A stretch of DNA of 64,000 nt from Candidatus Thiodiazotropha sp. LNASS1 (GCF_964212655.1 NZ_OZ156465.1:3162001-3226000); one strand, 5' to 3'; positions 26,653 through 35,895 are shown, counted from the first letter of the stretch. Notes: a model not told the origin generated them from the sequence alone. A program made the numbers and translations.

Positions 26653-28047
26653 GTGACCAAACGCGCGCTCATCGTCGATGATTCAAAAACCGCTCGACAG
26701 GTCTTGTCGGGCAAGCTCTCAAAATATGGAATATCCGTGGTGGCGCTTGAGTCGGCTGCGGCGGCAATCGATTTTCTGTATGAAAATGCACCAGACGCCA
26801 TCTTCATGGACTATGAGATGCCCGGGATGGACGGTTTTCAAGCCTTGAAGGTCATCAAGTCCAACCCGAATACGGCCGTCATCCCCGTCATGATGTATAC
26901 CTCCAAGGCGGGAGGTTTGGAAGTCAGCCAGGCAAGGGCGCTCGGGGCGGTCGGGGTATTGCCGAAACAACTGGAAGTGCAGGATCTGGAGGATGTGCTC
27001 CGCTCACTGCATCTAATGCCCGACCAGGAGTCCCTGGTACCCGGTTTCGAAGATAGTGAATTGGAGAGTGTGAGAACAGTTCGCCGTCAAAGCAATATTC
27101 ACTCGATCACTGAACACGAGCGTCGTAAATCAGCAACGGTTGAGCCGGTAAGCCTGCCCATGGATGGTGTATTGGGGCCTTTACCAACAGGCGATGATTC
27201 CCTGAAACGGTTCATACGCAAGGAGCAGAATCTGAGTGAAATACGGCTTCAGGAAAAGCTGGAAAAGCATTTTGCCGAGACCCAAAGCGAACTGTATGAG
27301 CTGGAAGCGCTGCAAGAGGTGTCGAGATTCCAGGCCAGGAGGGCGCAGATACTGGGGGGATTAAGCCTCCTGTTTATCCTCGTCGGCTTTGCCATCACCT
27401 ACTATTTCCTGGTGTTATCACCGGCACAAAAAAAAGCGGTTATCGGATCTGACCCTGACAGCGAGGCTATTTACGAGTTGATCAGTGCGCAGAACGAGCA
27501 GATTGAACAGATGTCCCGGAAAATTGATGAAACCGGGGTTGGCAGTGCGGCATCACCGGGTTCATTGATTCCGGTTAATTTGATCGAGTGGGCCGCGAAC
27601 CAGGGGACAGAGTTCGAGTACGGCGAGATTCCCTTTAACGATCAACGGGCCCTCTGGCTGGCTGAACTGGTCGATCAACTCAAGGAGGCGGGTTTTCGCG
27701 GTACTATCGAGTTGCGAGCAACCCACGGCAACTATTGTCTGCAGAAAAGTGGGGGGGACGAATATGTCCTGGCCAATGACGGGCTGGCTATCAGCGAATG
27801 TCTGTTTGCGGCGGATCACCGTGACAGCAATGACTATGTCAACGGCCAATCTGTCGCATTCGCCAACTATATGAATGTGGAGTTGGCCAGGAGTGGCGGT
27901 GAGTTGGAGATTCTGCTTTTCAGCAGTGGCTTCAATGACCCGTTGATACCCTATCCCTCGGTCTATGAGGTGAAGACAGCAAAAGAGTGGAATCGGATCG
28001 CCACACAGAATCAGCGGGTCAGGGTCAGTCTCTATAGCAACTTGTGA
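26653..28047 (+). CDS. Response regulator with membrane segment and unknown C-terminal domain
   Basis: A 464-residue protein starting at GTG. Residues 1-120 form an intact receiver domain (acidic pair Asp9/Asp10, phosphoacceptor Asp53 in FMDYEMPGMDG, conserved Lys in YTSKAGG). A charged helical linker follows. A membrane helix at about 230-252 (LGGLSLLFILVGFAITYYFLVL) precedes roughly 200 residues expected in the periplasm, with conserved-looking HGNYCLQ and Cys-containing segments. I do not recognise the C-terminal domain. A receiver in the cytoplasm tethered to a periplasmic module is unusual. No kinase gene is adjacent. Confidence 0.8.
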   Translation: MTKRALIVDDSKTARQVLSGKLSKYGISVVALESAAAAIDFLYENAPDAIFMDYEMPGMDGFQALKVIKSNPNTAVIPVMMYTSKAGGLEVSQARALGAVGVLPKQLEVQDLEDVLRSLHLMPDQESLVPGFEDSELESVRTVRRQSNIHSITEHERRKSATVEPVSLPMDGVLGPLPTGDDSLKRFIRKEQNLSEIRLQEKLEKHFAETQSELYELEALQEVSRFQARRAQILGGLSLLFILVGFAITYYFLVLSPAQKKAVIGSDPDSEAIYELISAQNEQIEQMSRKIDETGVGSAASPGSLIPVNLIEWAANQGTEFEYGEIPFNDQRALWLAELVDQLKEAGFRGTIELRATHGNYCLQKSGGDEYVLANDGLAISECLFAADHRDSNDYVNGQSVAFANYMNVELARSGGELEILLFSSGFNDPLIPYPSVYEVKTAKEWNRIATQNQRVRVSLYSNL

Positions 28048-28107
28048 TCTGCTGTACCTCCTGTTACGGCATCTTCACAAACTCTGTCAAAAACGGTTAC
28101 GGCCTGA

Positions 28108-29571
28108 TCACGCAGTAACGGTTCTACTCGAGGCCCAATTACGTAAATGGGCGATCTTTTCAGCCATCAGAACCGAGAGGGGCCTGGTCTGTTCTATCTC
28201 GCTCAGGATATGTGCGGTATCCAGTGACTCTTTTGAAGCATGGGAGGCGTAGAGCGAGGCGACTATGGCCTGTTCTATCTCGGCGCCTGAAAAACCCTCG
28301 CTGGCGTCGCGCAACTTGTCTATATCGAAGGCAGCCGGGTCCTGCTCACGCTTGCCAAGGTGGATGCGGAAGATCGCCTCCCGTATCTCGGTATCAGGAA
28401 GGTCTACGAAGAAGACCTCATCGAATCGTCCCTTGCGCAGCAGTTCGGGTGGCAGCATCTCGATGTCATTGGCGGTGGCTACCAGAAAAACCCTGGAGTC
28501 ACGTTCGGCCATCCAGGTGAGCAAGGTGCCGAGAATGCGTTTTGAGGGACCGCCCTCATCATCAGTGGCGAGTCCCTTCTCGATTTCGTCGATCCACAGC
28601 ACGCAGGGTGCCATGGATTCGGCGGTCTTCAGAGATTCCCGTAGATTGCGTTCGGTTTCGCCGTAGAATTTGTTGTAGAGGGCGGCGAAGTCGAGGCGCA
28701 ACAGGGGCAGGTGCCAGCTGCCGGCGACCGATTTTGCAGCCAGGCTCTTGCCGCCGCCCTGTACGCCCAGGAGGAGTATCCCCTTGGGAAGGTCGAGTCC
28801 GCTCGGCGGTTGTTCCGCCACGAAGATGGTGCGGCGTTGCTCCAGCCAGCGTTTCAGGTTGGCGAGACCGGCCACCTGGCTGAACTTGGCACTGTCGAGT
28901 TCGAGGGAGAGCACGCCGGTACTGTCGAGCAGGCGGTACTTTGTTTTGGCCAGGTCATCCAGATCGTTCTCCGTCAGCATGCCGTCGTCATAGATGGCAT
29001 TGCGTATCAGTTGTCTGGCGTCCCTCAGGCTGAGGCCGGAGAGATTGCTCAGCATGGGCTCGATCACTTCGCGACTTGCCTTGACGTTGCGATTGTTATG
29101 GCGTCCCCACTCCCGGATTTCCGCCTGAAGCAGCTGTTTCAAGGCATTGCGGTCCGGCAGCGAGAGCTCGAATCTGGTCGAGAGCGAGCGTAGCTCGTCA
29201 GGTATCTCGGCGTTATGGCTGATCAGGACAAGGGTCTGCGACGGGTTTCCCAGCGCGATCTCCTTGAGTTGGCGCAGGGTCAGGGGGTCGTCCAGCCAGT
29301 GATGGATATCCATCAGCATATAGATGGCGGGCGCCGTACGGCCAGCCAGCTCGGCGAGTACCCTGGAGGGTTCCTTGATGGTCAGGTGGGTGGTCTGGTT
29401 GGTGTGCAGATTGGTTAATCCGCTGGCCACGGTCCAGCGCAGCAGCTGACGACCCAGTTGGGCTGCAAGACGTTCGAAGAGGGTCTCTACCTGCCTTTCG
29501 TCATCGCTTTCGATGAAGAGAATGGAGGTACCGGAACTGATGATGAGTTCAAGGTCTTGTAGGTCGCGCAT
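28108..29571 (-). CDS. Ycf46-like AAA+ ATPase
   Basis: A 487-residue protein. The first 230 residues resemble the non-catalytic N-terminal module of Ycf46-type ATPases. The AAA+ core follows, with Walker A GVQGGGKSLAAK near residue 270, Walker B CVLWIDEIEKGL near 326, sensor VATANDIEMLPPELLRKGRFDE and the C-terminal lid (ASEGFSGAEIEQAI). All catalytic motifs are intact. In cyanobacteria and algae Ycf46 has been linked to photosynthesis and carbon use; here the role is unknown. It stands alone on the minus strand. Confidence 0.85.
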   Translation of the reverse strand: MRDLQDLELIISSGTSILFIESDDERQVETLFERLAAQLGRQLLRWTVASGLTNLHTNQTTHLTIKEPSRVLAELAGRTAPAIYMLMDIHHWLDDPLTLRQLKEIALGNPSQTLVLISHNAEIPDELRSLSTRFELSLPDRNALKQLLQAEIREWGRHNNRNVKASREVIEPMLSNLSGLSLRDARQLIRNAIYDDGMLTENDLDDLAKTKYRLLDSTGVLSLELDSAKFSQVAGLANLKRWLEQRRTIFVAEQPPSGLDLPKGILLLGVQGGGKSLAAKSVAGSWHLPLLRLDFAALYNKFYGETERNLRESLKTAESMAPCVLWIDEIEKGLATDDEGGPSKRILGTLLTWMAERDSRVFLVATANDIEMLPPELLRKGRFDEVFFVDLPDTEIREAIFRIHLGKREQDPAAFDIDKLRDASEGFSGAEIEQAIVASLYASHASKESLDTAHILSEIEQTRPLSVLMAEKIAHLRNWASSRTVTA

Positions 29572-29808
29572 TCCTGTAGCGGTGTATCTCTATTTGTTGC
29601 AATTGTTGCTATTTCTGGCTGGACAATTTATCTGTTGGGATGCAACAGTTCAACTCCAATATAACCCGCATCGCGCTGGTTGACATTAGAAATGTAAAGG
29701 TTCTTAACGAGCCAATTTATCAAACCAAAAGTGTTGTTTGGTTGGTATTTGTATGTTTAAAAAAATCTCGATAGGATTTTCAGTTTATGCGGAATCTACG
29801 ATGGGATG

Positions 29809-30402
29809 TCAGGATTCACTTGGGTAGTATTCTCGATACTCCTGAAACAGCGCTTGTGTATCCGCTGAGTCCTTTAGTTCAGAAAGGAAGCGGGAAACCG
29901 AGTCCTCGATAAATAGCTCTTCCTCAGGTTTGGTTTCATGCTCATTATTAGCTCCCATCCATAGGTTGTTCACATCTGTCGATTTGGTTTGGTAGGTAAA
30001 AGTAGAAACTATCTCTCCCTGAGCAAAAACATCATAACGAACTTTGAATTCCTTATTTGAAACCACAGGCACTATACCCAGAGTAGACGCCGCGAGCATA
30101 AGTGTTGTGAATTGTGTGGAGTCACTTTTCGTGCGATGGAGTTTGAGAATGCGTACCCCTATGGGTAGTCCAACTGCCTCTTTATCTACCCTTGAAAAGG
30201 CTTGGTACTTGTTCAGGAGCTGGGATATCGAGGGGATGTTGATATTGGTCACGAGTAGAATGGGTGGATACTTCTCGCCTTTATGCTGATAAGATTTTAT
30301 CTCATTTGTGACTTGTTCTTCGGCGAAAACACCGGGATTGAATAACAGCGCCAGTGAGGCAGCTAGAGTAATTTTAAACAATAATTTTTGGGAGGCAAAC
30401 AT
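29809..30402 (-). CDS. Exported protein of unknown function
   Basis: A 197-residue protein with a signal peptide (MFASQKLLFKITLAASLALLF, cleavage likely after VFA). The mature part is soluble and acidic, without cysteine motifs, and I do not recognise it. I chose the ATG at 30402 because AAAGGA lies at good distance upstream; the ORF can be extended by 16 residues. It follows the lipoprotein protease gene on the same strand after 35 bases, so the two probably form an operon acting in the envelope. Confidence 0.68.
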   Translation of the reverse strand: MFASQKLLFKITLAASLALLFNPGVFAEEQVTNEIKSYQHKGEKYPPILLVTNINIPSISQLLNKYQAFSRVDKEAVGLPIGVRILKLHRTKSDSTQFTTLMLAASTLGIVPVVSNKEFKVRYDVFAQGEIVSTFTYQTKSTDVNNLWMGANNEHETKPEEELFIEDSVSRFLSELKDSADTQALFQEYREYYPSES

Positions 30403-30437
30403 ACAACACATTCCTTTCATATAGTAATTGCTTGGTT

Positions 30438-31637
30438 CTACTTGTAGCATAAAACCTGATTAGTATATTCCACGGCACGGATGGTGGCGTTTTCAAAGTT
30501 CGTCGTTGATTGGTCGGTTTGGTAGGCGACTTGGTTTTTGTAGAGGAACTTTTTCAGCATCGAGAGATCGATGCCAAAATTCGCGTTTTGTGACGATGTG
30601 TCGTGCTTTTCAAGCAACATCTTCTGGTTCAGGCTGCTGGTGACCATGCCGACCAAATTTCCCGAGTAGTCTACTATCGCGCTACCGCTGTTACCCGGCT
30701 GTACCGGAGCGCTGAACATGAAGGTGCCTGAGGCACCCACCAGCCCTCCAAGTGAACTGACGGTGCCTATAGTCAATGAGGGAGAGTCGGATAAGATGCC
30801 TTGCAAGGGATAACCTGTGACGAAAATATTCTTACCTAATATGGCCTCGGACTGTTTGTCTGTGATGTTGACTGCGGGTGTGTCTCTATTATCCGTACTC
30901 AATATGGCTATATCCAGCACCCTGCTGTTTTGTTGAATACTTGCCGGAAAGGTTTTGTGTTTGTGACCTATTTCTACAAAAACACAATCCTGAACCACAT
31001 GGTTTGCGGTCATGATGGTTCCGTCATGATCAAGATAGAAACCTGTTCCAGTTGTAGAGGGCTTTAGGTCTCTTATCAGCTTATTGGCAGGTAGCGGAAT
31101 GGTTGTGTTTCGAATGGATACGAGTTCGCTTGCTGACAAATTTATCGCTCCCTGCTTGTTTAAAAAGTCGATCAGGCTTTCTTTGACAATTTTAGCTTGG
31201 GAGTTGAATACAGCGCTGAAGTCGTTGAATATCGTCATGCCCGAAGAATCTTTAAATTCTCTGGTGTATATCGTGTCACCTTGATTGCTTAATATATCGA
31301 CTGAAATGGTAGACGCCCAGCGCCCCCATCCATACTCCCAGGTGCTGTTGGTCTTGAATTTGATAAGATAGTGAAAATTGTTTCCTGATTTAAGGTATTC
31401 GACTTTTGAGAAAAAATCCTCAGAGACCAGTTTTGCTGCCTCCTTCATGCTGCCGTAGAAGTTAATGCCCTTATCGGGTTTATGCCGGTCGACATAAATC
31501 GCCACAGGAAGATTTACGGGTAAGTTGATCGAGGTATCTATTTTAGATCCTGTCTTGATTTCACCTGCTGTTTTTACTGGTGTTGTCTGGCATCCGGTGA
31601 TTAATAAAACAGTTAAAGCTAGAAATATACGTAACAT
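30438..31637 (-). CDS. Lipoprotein trypsin-like serine protease
   Basis: A 399-residue lipoprotein (lipobox LLITGC, lipidated Cys16). Residues 1-180 form an unrecognised N-terminal domain. Residues about 185-370 form a chymotrypsin/S1-type protease with a complete triad: His213 (MTANHVV), Asp242 (LDIAIL) and Ser317 (QPGNSGSA). No PDZ domain is visible, unlike DegP. The GTGFYLDHDGTIMT strand preceding the histidine is typical of the family. I chose the ATG at 31637 because GGAG lies nine bases upstream. Composition is poorer in GC than the flanking core genes. Confidence 0.8.
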   Translation of the reverse strand: MLRIFLALTVLLITGCQTTPVKTAGEIKTGSKIDTSINLPVNLPVAIYVDRHKPDKGINFYGSMKEAAKLVSEDFFSKVEYLKSGNNFHYLIKFKTNSTWEYGWGRWASTISVDILSNQGDTIYTREFKDSSGMTIFNDFSAVFNSQAKIVKESLIDFLNKQGAINLSASELVSIRNTTIPLPANKLIRDLKPSTTGTGFYLDHDGTIMTANHVVQDCVFVEIGHKHKTFPASIQQNSRVLDIAILSTDNRDTPAVNITDKQSEAILGKNIFVTGYPLQGILSDSPSLTIGTVSSLGGLVGASGTFMFSAPVQPGNSGSAIVDYSGNLVGMVTSSLNQKMLLEKHDTSSQNANFGIDLSMLKKFLYKNQVAYQTDQSTTNFENATIRAVEYTNQVLCYK

Positions 31638-32094
31638 CCAGGTTGACTCCATGAAGACCGATAAGGATGCCGCCATCTGTATTAACGGTATCCGTGATAA
31701 TGTGACTATCGTTTGGCGACCTGATTGCATTGGTCGCCAAGACTGGAAGAGTGAAAGGCTTTGTGTTTGATGTTATGTGGGTTCTGGAGGGGAGCTGATG
31801 GTTTATTCGCGTGTTTTGCGATGGGTAGACCGCTATTTGAGGTGAAACTCCCTTTTCTCGATATACCATATTGACCTACATCACAACTGAATAACGATTA
31901 TTTCGCTTCCATAATTACAGGTGTATGGCTCAGCCATATACCCATTTCCTAATGTATTCTCTCCGATACTAACAAAAAACGGCTGGTAATCTCAATTTTA
32001 AATAATCATTCTATCGATGGAAGTCGTGTGCTTTAGGGAATATAGTTCCTAATCGGACTCCGGGTTCACCCCGATCCCTATGCTCAATACCGTT
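31638..32094. other. Non-coding stretch upstream of the protease gene
   Basis: No convincing gene is seen in these 457 bases. A hairpin TTGGCGACC (31713-31721) with GGTCGCCAA (31732-31740) is the only clear structure. It lies about 75 bases upstream of the protease start and could be an operator or leader hairpin. The remainder is AT-rich. Confidence 0.4.
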
Positions 32095-33141
32095 TCATAC
32101 GACCACTCTCTCATCCCAGGTTTTGCGCTTACCTTCGTCACGCATCAATTCGTGATCAATCAAGATTTGGTACGCCAGGCTTACATCCTTGGCGGAGAGT
32201 ACTTCAAAGGCGTTGACTGTTTCCGGCCATGACCGTGTCCAGCGTCGAGACATTTGCCCATCAGGTTTGAAGGTTGCAGTATTGATTATACGTTCTGAAC
32301 GTTCCAGACTGTTCGCGCCCAGCCAATTGACAAGAGGAAACTGCATGCGCTTGGGATCATTCTCTATGAATTCAAAATCCACGACGGACGCCAATTCAGG
32401 ATAACGGGCAGCCAACATGCGAAACATATGCTGGATTAAGGCAATAGTGAAGATTTTCATCTGCACACGGCGTTGACGTCTTGAAGACAGACGCTGTATC
32501 AATTTATAGGCATGCAGTATTGCGCGAAGATCGTGAGATAGAAAGCGCTTTAGATATCGGGATTCCAAAACGGCTTCACTCTCCAAATCCAGATAGGAGG
32601 TATTTAATCCCTCCCGCGAAAAGATCTGCTCTGCAAGTATGACGGGGTCACTTATATAGAACAGGGCATGACACTGTAATTCCCGCAACAGGGCCTCAGT
32701 CGCCAGCAGACCATGCGTCTCTTTCATAATGAGTAAAGCAGGAGGTGTCTTTTTGTTCTCCAATAGCAGTAAATTGTAATTGGTATCCGCAAGATTATTT
32801 TCAGCATAAATCCGGTAGACGCGGTTCAAGGGGTGGTCTGCCGTTAACTCCTTATGATATGGAATTGCCAATCTGTCATCATGTGTGGACAGGGTCAGTC
32901 TGGGTTCAAACTTTGCGAGCGGATTGTGGATAAAGTGGCTGTTGGGTAATGGTTGTGACAGAAGTTGTGTCAAATGATTAATGCCAGTGCCATTAATACC
33001 CAGTACCAAATGAATGTCACCGCCATTGCCCATATAACCCGCATGAGGCATATATTTCTGGTTGATGCGTTTGTTCCACAGGTAGTGGTTGAAAAGCAAG
33101 CGTTTGCTTTGTTTGGGAATCTTCTTCATCAGGGATCTCAC
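32095..33141 (-). CDS. Sulfotransferase-like protein (tentative)
   Basis: A 348-residue soluble protein. IHLVLGINGTGINHLTQLL near residue 45 looks like the phosphosulfate-binding P-loop strand of sulfotransferases, although the usual RSGTT is altered. Further on, LLREL...FYISDPVILAEQIFSREG is reminiscent of the 3'-phosphate-binding region (RDP). The C-terminus gives no strong motif. An ATG at 33129 could be used instead of 33141. Its surroundings (AT-rich, near a transposase remnant) suggest accessory DNA. The family call is a judgement from motif resemblance. Confidence 0.5.
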   Translation of the reverse strand: MRSLMKKIPKQSKRLLFNHYLWNKRINQKYMPHAGYMGNGGDIHLVLGINGTGINHLTQLLSQPLPNSHFIHNPLAKFEPRLTLSTHDDRLAIPYHKELTADHPLNRVYRIYAENNLADTNYNLLLLENKKTPPALLIMKETHGLLATEALLRELQCHALFYISDPVILAEQIFSREGLNTSYLDLESEAVLESRYLKRFLSHDLRAILHAYKLIQRLSSRRQRRVQMKIFTIALIQHMFRMLAARYPELASVVDFEFIENDPKRMQFPLVNWLGANSLERSERIINTATFKPDGQMSRRWTRSWPETVNAFEVLSAKDVSLAYQILIDHELMRDEGKRKTWDERVVV

Positions 33142-33391
33142 TGGCTATTGCATCGTCCCTGAAAGTTCGAAAAGAAACATGCTTATGAAATTTTTATCGT
33201 ATCGATGTCATGGATGATGTGAAGCTGATCGCAAATTATCGACTGATAACAGATAGAAATTAACTAGGTCGTAGTTTTGTGAAAGGTGCATACAAGGAGA
33301 TCGACCAATTGATATTTGGAAATCCCTAGATAAATTATAGAGATGTTAAACCGGACACCTATTGTTAATTTTCCAATATTGGATAAAACTG

Positions 33392-33645
33392 GCAGCCTCA
33401 AACCACTATCACGTCAACCATATCGATACCGAGCAAGCTTCAGTGTGGAACGATGAGGAGATCATCAAACGTTGGGAACGCCACTTTCGCTCCCTGTGAT
33501 CATGCAACGCTATCTTGCCAAAGAAGCAATCACACAAGCGGACACGAAACGGTGTCGGAATTACTGACAAAATGGTGTATGCGGCCTTACAGCATCAGTT
33601 GGTTTATGATAACCCAGTATTTTAAAAAGTCATTTCAAGGGGTGG
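33392..33645 (+). pseudogene. Remnant of a REP-associated tyrosine (Y1/IS200-like) transposase
   Basis: Three frames successively encode recognisable pieces of a Y1-type transposase. Bases 33392-33499 give SNHYHVNHIDTEQASVWNDE and KRWERHF, matching the HUH-like metal-binding histidines and the conserved WSDEEV..RW segment. From 33496 a shifted frame gives MQRYLAKEAI. From about 33582 a third frame gives RPYSISWFM. Stops interrupt each piece and both ends are missing. It is a decayed fragment, not a functional gene. Confidence 0.65.
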
Positions 33646-33974
33646 CAGGTGCAAGTTACAAGCTGGAGTCGGTTTGTCGAGAACTGGGCTATCAGCGAAC
33701 GCCGAATCTTGGCGCAGTACTACAGTTGCTCACTAGCGTATTTTATCTAAACCAGAGAGTACCAGGGGATCAGTGTATGCTGAGATGATGGTGTGCCTGA
33801 TACTGAGAAATTATTCCCATATGGTTTCACTTGGTTTTCGGAAATGTTGTTCTGATCCCCATTTTCATCTTTCACTAAAGAATCCCGCTACAAAGCCGAG
33901 TACTAACGGAGAAAGAAGAAATAGCTTGTTTATCAACTATTGAGCCATCAAATTGTGAGAATCAGGAGCTATTC
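33646..33974. other. Non-coding stretch after the transposase remnant
   Basis: A short open frame continues here but has no recognisable content and is probably chance reading through decayed DNA. AT-rich sequence leads to an AGGAGCT Shine-Dalgarno just before the DHH gene. I see nothing else. Confidence 0.35.
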
Positions 33975-34907
33975 ATGGGCGCCGAAACCAAATTCCGCCT
34001 GGTGACCAGAAGTGATTTTGACGGACTGGTATGTGCCGTTTTACTGAAACATTTGGAAATCATCGAAGATATCAAGTTTGTCCATCCCAAGGATATGCAG
34101 GATGGTAAAATCGACATCTCCGGTAGCGATGTCACCACCAATCTTCCCTATGTTGAGGGTGTCCATCTGGCTTTCGACCATCACTCGTCAGAAATCATCC
34201 GCAACGAGCAGCGGGACAATCATATCATCGACCCAGAAGCCCCATCTGCCGCACGAGTGGTTTGGCGCCATTATGGCGGTCATGATGTGTTCCCAAAAAA
34301 GTGGGATGAGATGATGGAAGCAGTGGACAAAGGCGATGCTGCTCAGTTTAATATGGAAGAGGTACTCGAACCCAAGGGATGGGAATTACTCAACTTCCTG
34401 ATGGATGCACGTACCGGCCTTGGCCGTTTCCATGATTTCCGTATCTCCAACTACGCCCTGATGATGGACCTGATAGACGCCTGCAAGGACCACACTATCG
34501 ATGAAATTATCGTGCTTCCAGACGTGAAAGAGCGGGTCGACCTCTATTTTGAACAGGCTGCAAAATTCAAGGAGCAGATCAAGCGCTGCGCCACTGTACA
34601 TGAAAATCTTGTGGTACTCGATCTGCGCAACGAGGAGCAGATATGGGCGGGTAACCGCTTTATCATCTACGCCCTCTATCCTCAGTGCAATATTTCCATC
34701 CATGTGCTCTGGGGACTGAAACAGCAGAATACCGTCTTTGCGACAGGCAAATCGATCTTCGACCGCAGCTCCACAACCAATGTGGGCGAACTGATGCTCA
34801 AATACGGCGGTGGGGGTCATCAGGCCGCAGGTACCTGCCAAGTGGAAAACAGCCAGGCTGAAGAGACCCTGCAAGCATTGATCAAACAGATCACCAGCGA
34901 CGGCTGA
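33975..34907 (+). CDS. DHH-family phosphoesterase
   Basis: A 310-residue protein of the DHH superfamily, which hydrolyses phosphodiester or phosphoanhydride bonds with two Mn ions. The metal motifs TRSDFDGLVCAVLL (first aspartates) and AFDHHSSE (the DHH triad) are present, and the C-terminal substrate-binding GGGGHQAAGTC is typical of DHHA1. Candidate substrates include nanoRNA, cyclic dinucleotides and polyphosphate; the sequence alone does not decide. AGGAGCT precedes the ATG. It is a single gene between the transposase remnant and the hdrB-flanked cassette. Confidence 0.85.
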   Translation: MGAETKFRLVTRSDFDGLVCAVLLKHLEIIEDIKFVHPKDMQDGKIDISGSDVTTNLPYVEGVHLAFDHHSSEIIRNEQRDNHIIDPEAPSAARVVWRHYGGHDVFPKKWDEMMEAVDKGDAAQFNMEEVLEPKGWELLNFLMDARTGLGRFHDFRISNYALMMDLIDACKDHTIDEIIVLPDVKERVDLYFEQAAKFKEQIKRCATVHENLVVLDLRNEEQIWAGNRFIIYALYPQCNISIHVLWGLKQQNTVFATGKSIFDRSSTTNVGELMLKYGGGGHQAAGTCQVENSQAEETLQALIKQITSDG

Positions 34908-35087
34908 ACATCAAGAGACCTCTGATTAATTCTGGATCGTGTGAGTGGTGAGATGAAATGTTACGTATTAGCCTGCTAAATAAGGGTAAGCTGGACGAGC
35001 GCCTTGCTCGATGAGCAGTGGGCGACACGGAATATTGAACACTACCTTAAAGATTTAAATTCGCACGCCATTGCTATTTCACCAAAG

Positions 35088-35117
35088 CAAAAAAAAGCCC
35101 GCCTAAGCGGGCTTTCA
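35088..35117 (-). terminator. Duplicate terminator of the hdrB copy
   Basis: Nine-bp stem AAAGCCCGC/GCGGGCTTT (35094-35102, 35107-35115) with a four-base loop, followed leftward by eight T. It is a copy of the terminator behind intact hdrB, differing in the loop. Confidence 0.88.
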
Positions 35118-35139
35118 AAACCGAAGCTGGATCGCCTTA

Positions 35140-35691
35140 TTATTTGTTGGCGATCTCCTCCAGTTGCTTGGCCGGAATTACCTGGCCGTTGAGGGCTGCG
35201 TCAGCGGCACTGCGGCCGAAGGCGACGCTCATCAATGTGGTGTAGTAGACCACCGGCATATTGAACTTGGTGCCGTAGGTCTCGTTGATATTGTCCTGAT
35301 AGATCTCTACATTGGCCTGACACAGCGGGCAGGGGGTGACGATCATATCGGCGCCGTTGTCGTAGGCCGCCTCGATGATGCCTTTGATCATCTCCTGGGA
35401 CTTCTCCGGTTCGGAGAAGGCGAGGGCGCCGCCGCAGCACTGGACTTTCTTTTCGTAGGTAGGAATCGACTCGGCGCCGACGCTCTCTACGATTTTGTCC
35501 AGGTACTGGGGATTCTCGAAGGACTCACCGGCGATGCCGAAGGGGCGGTTGGTCTGACAGCCGACGTAACCGGCGATCTTGCGGGCGGAGAGGGCCAGGC
35601 GGGGCAATTCGCCACCACCGCCGTAGCCGATGGAGGCGCCGCAGTAGTTCCAGTCGGGGATCTCGTTGAGCTGGATGTCCAGCTCCTCGCA
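35140..35691 (-). pseudogene. Truncated, internally deleted hdrB copy
   Basis: Reads as a fragment of the heterodisulfide-reductase-like B subunit encoded at 38893-39792. It begins at the codon for Cys31 of the intact protein without an in-frame ATG; a TAG lies just upstream. It then lacks 86 residues (258 bases, in frame), joining SAR directly to KIAGYVGC. The deletion removes one cluster half, including CAAC. Cys46 of the first CCG motif is Tyr (DWNYCG). The second CCG motif and CPLC remain. A TTG at 35607 could in principle give 155 residues. I regard it as non-functional. Confidence 0.88.
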
Positions 35692-35830
35692 TTTAATCCT
35701 CTCGTTTAGCTATACTAGTTTTTCATTTGTTCCGCACATTTTAGTATTTATGCTTGCAATCAATAGGTTATGATTACTGCATGCATGGGTAGTGAGTGTT
35801 AAAAGTTACAAGCAAATTACCTTCACTCAC

Positions 35831-35859
35831 TTGAAATAGTCAATTTATGATGCCATAAT
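35831..35859 (+). promoter_or_regulatory. Putative sigma-70 promoter of the higBA unit
   Basis: TTGAAA (35831-35836), a 17-base spacer and CATAAT (35854-35859) lie just upstream of an inverted repeat that would cover the transcription start. Spacing is ideal and both boxes match four or five of six consensus bases. Confidence 0.55.
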
Positions 35860-35860
35860 A

Positions 35861-35879
35861 ATTTACCATATAGGTAAAT
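35861..35879. promoter_or_regulatory. Palindromic putative operator of higBA
   Basis: A perfect seven-base inverted repeat, ATTTACC-ATATA-GGTAAAT, starts two bases after the predicted -10 box and 17 bases before the toxin start. Position and size fit the operators that HigA-type antitoxins bind to repress their own operon. Binding is inferred. Confidence 0.5.
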
Positions 35880-35895
35880 ATATGGAATTATTGAT

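Larger units (their letters stand above)
35083..35691 (-). repeat. Left direct repeat: partial copy of hdrB 3' region plus terminator
   Basis: Bases 35083-35580 correspond to 38839-39333, and 35581-35691 correspond to 39592-39702, in the same orientation. Identity is mosaic. Bases 35261-35420 match their counterpart without a visible difference. The part nearest the stop codon (about 35116-35260) differs at many, mostly synonymous, positions. Together with the right copy it encloses the cassette at 35692-38838. Confidence 0.9.

Noticed and set aside
33453-33788. 111-codon frame as an intact gene
   Set aside because: Only its middle (RPYSISWFM) resembles the transposase family, and its ends read through other frames of the same decayed gene. 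Treated as part of a pseudogene region.
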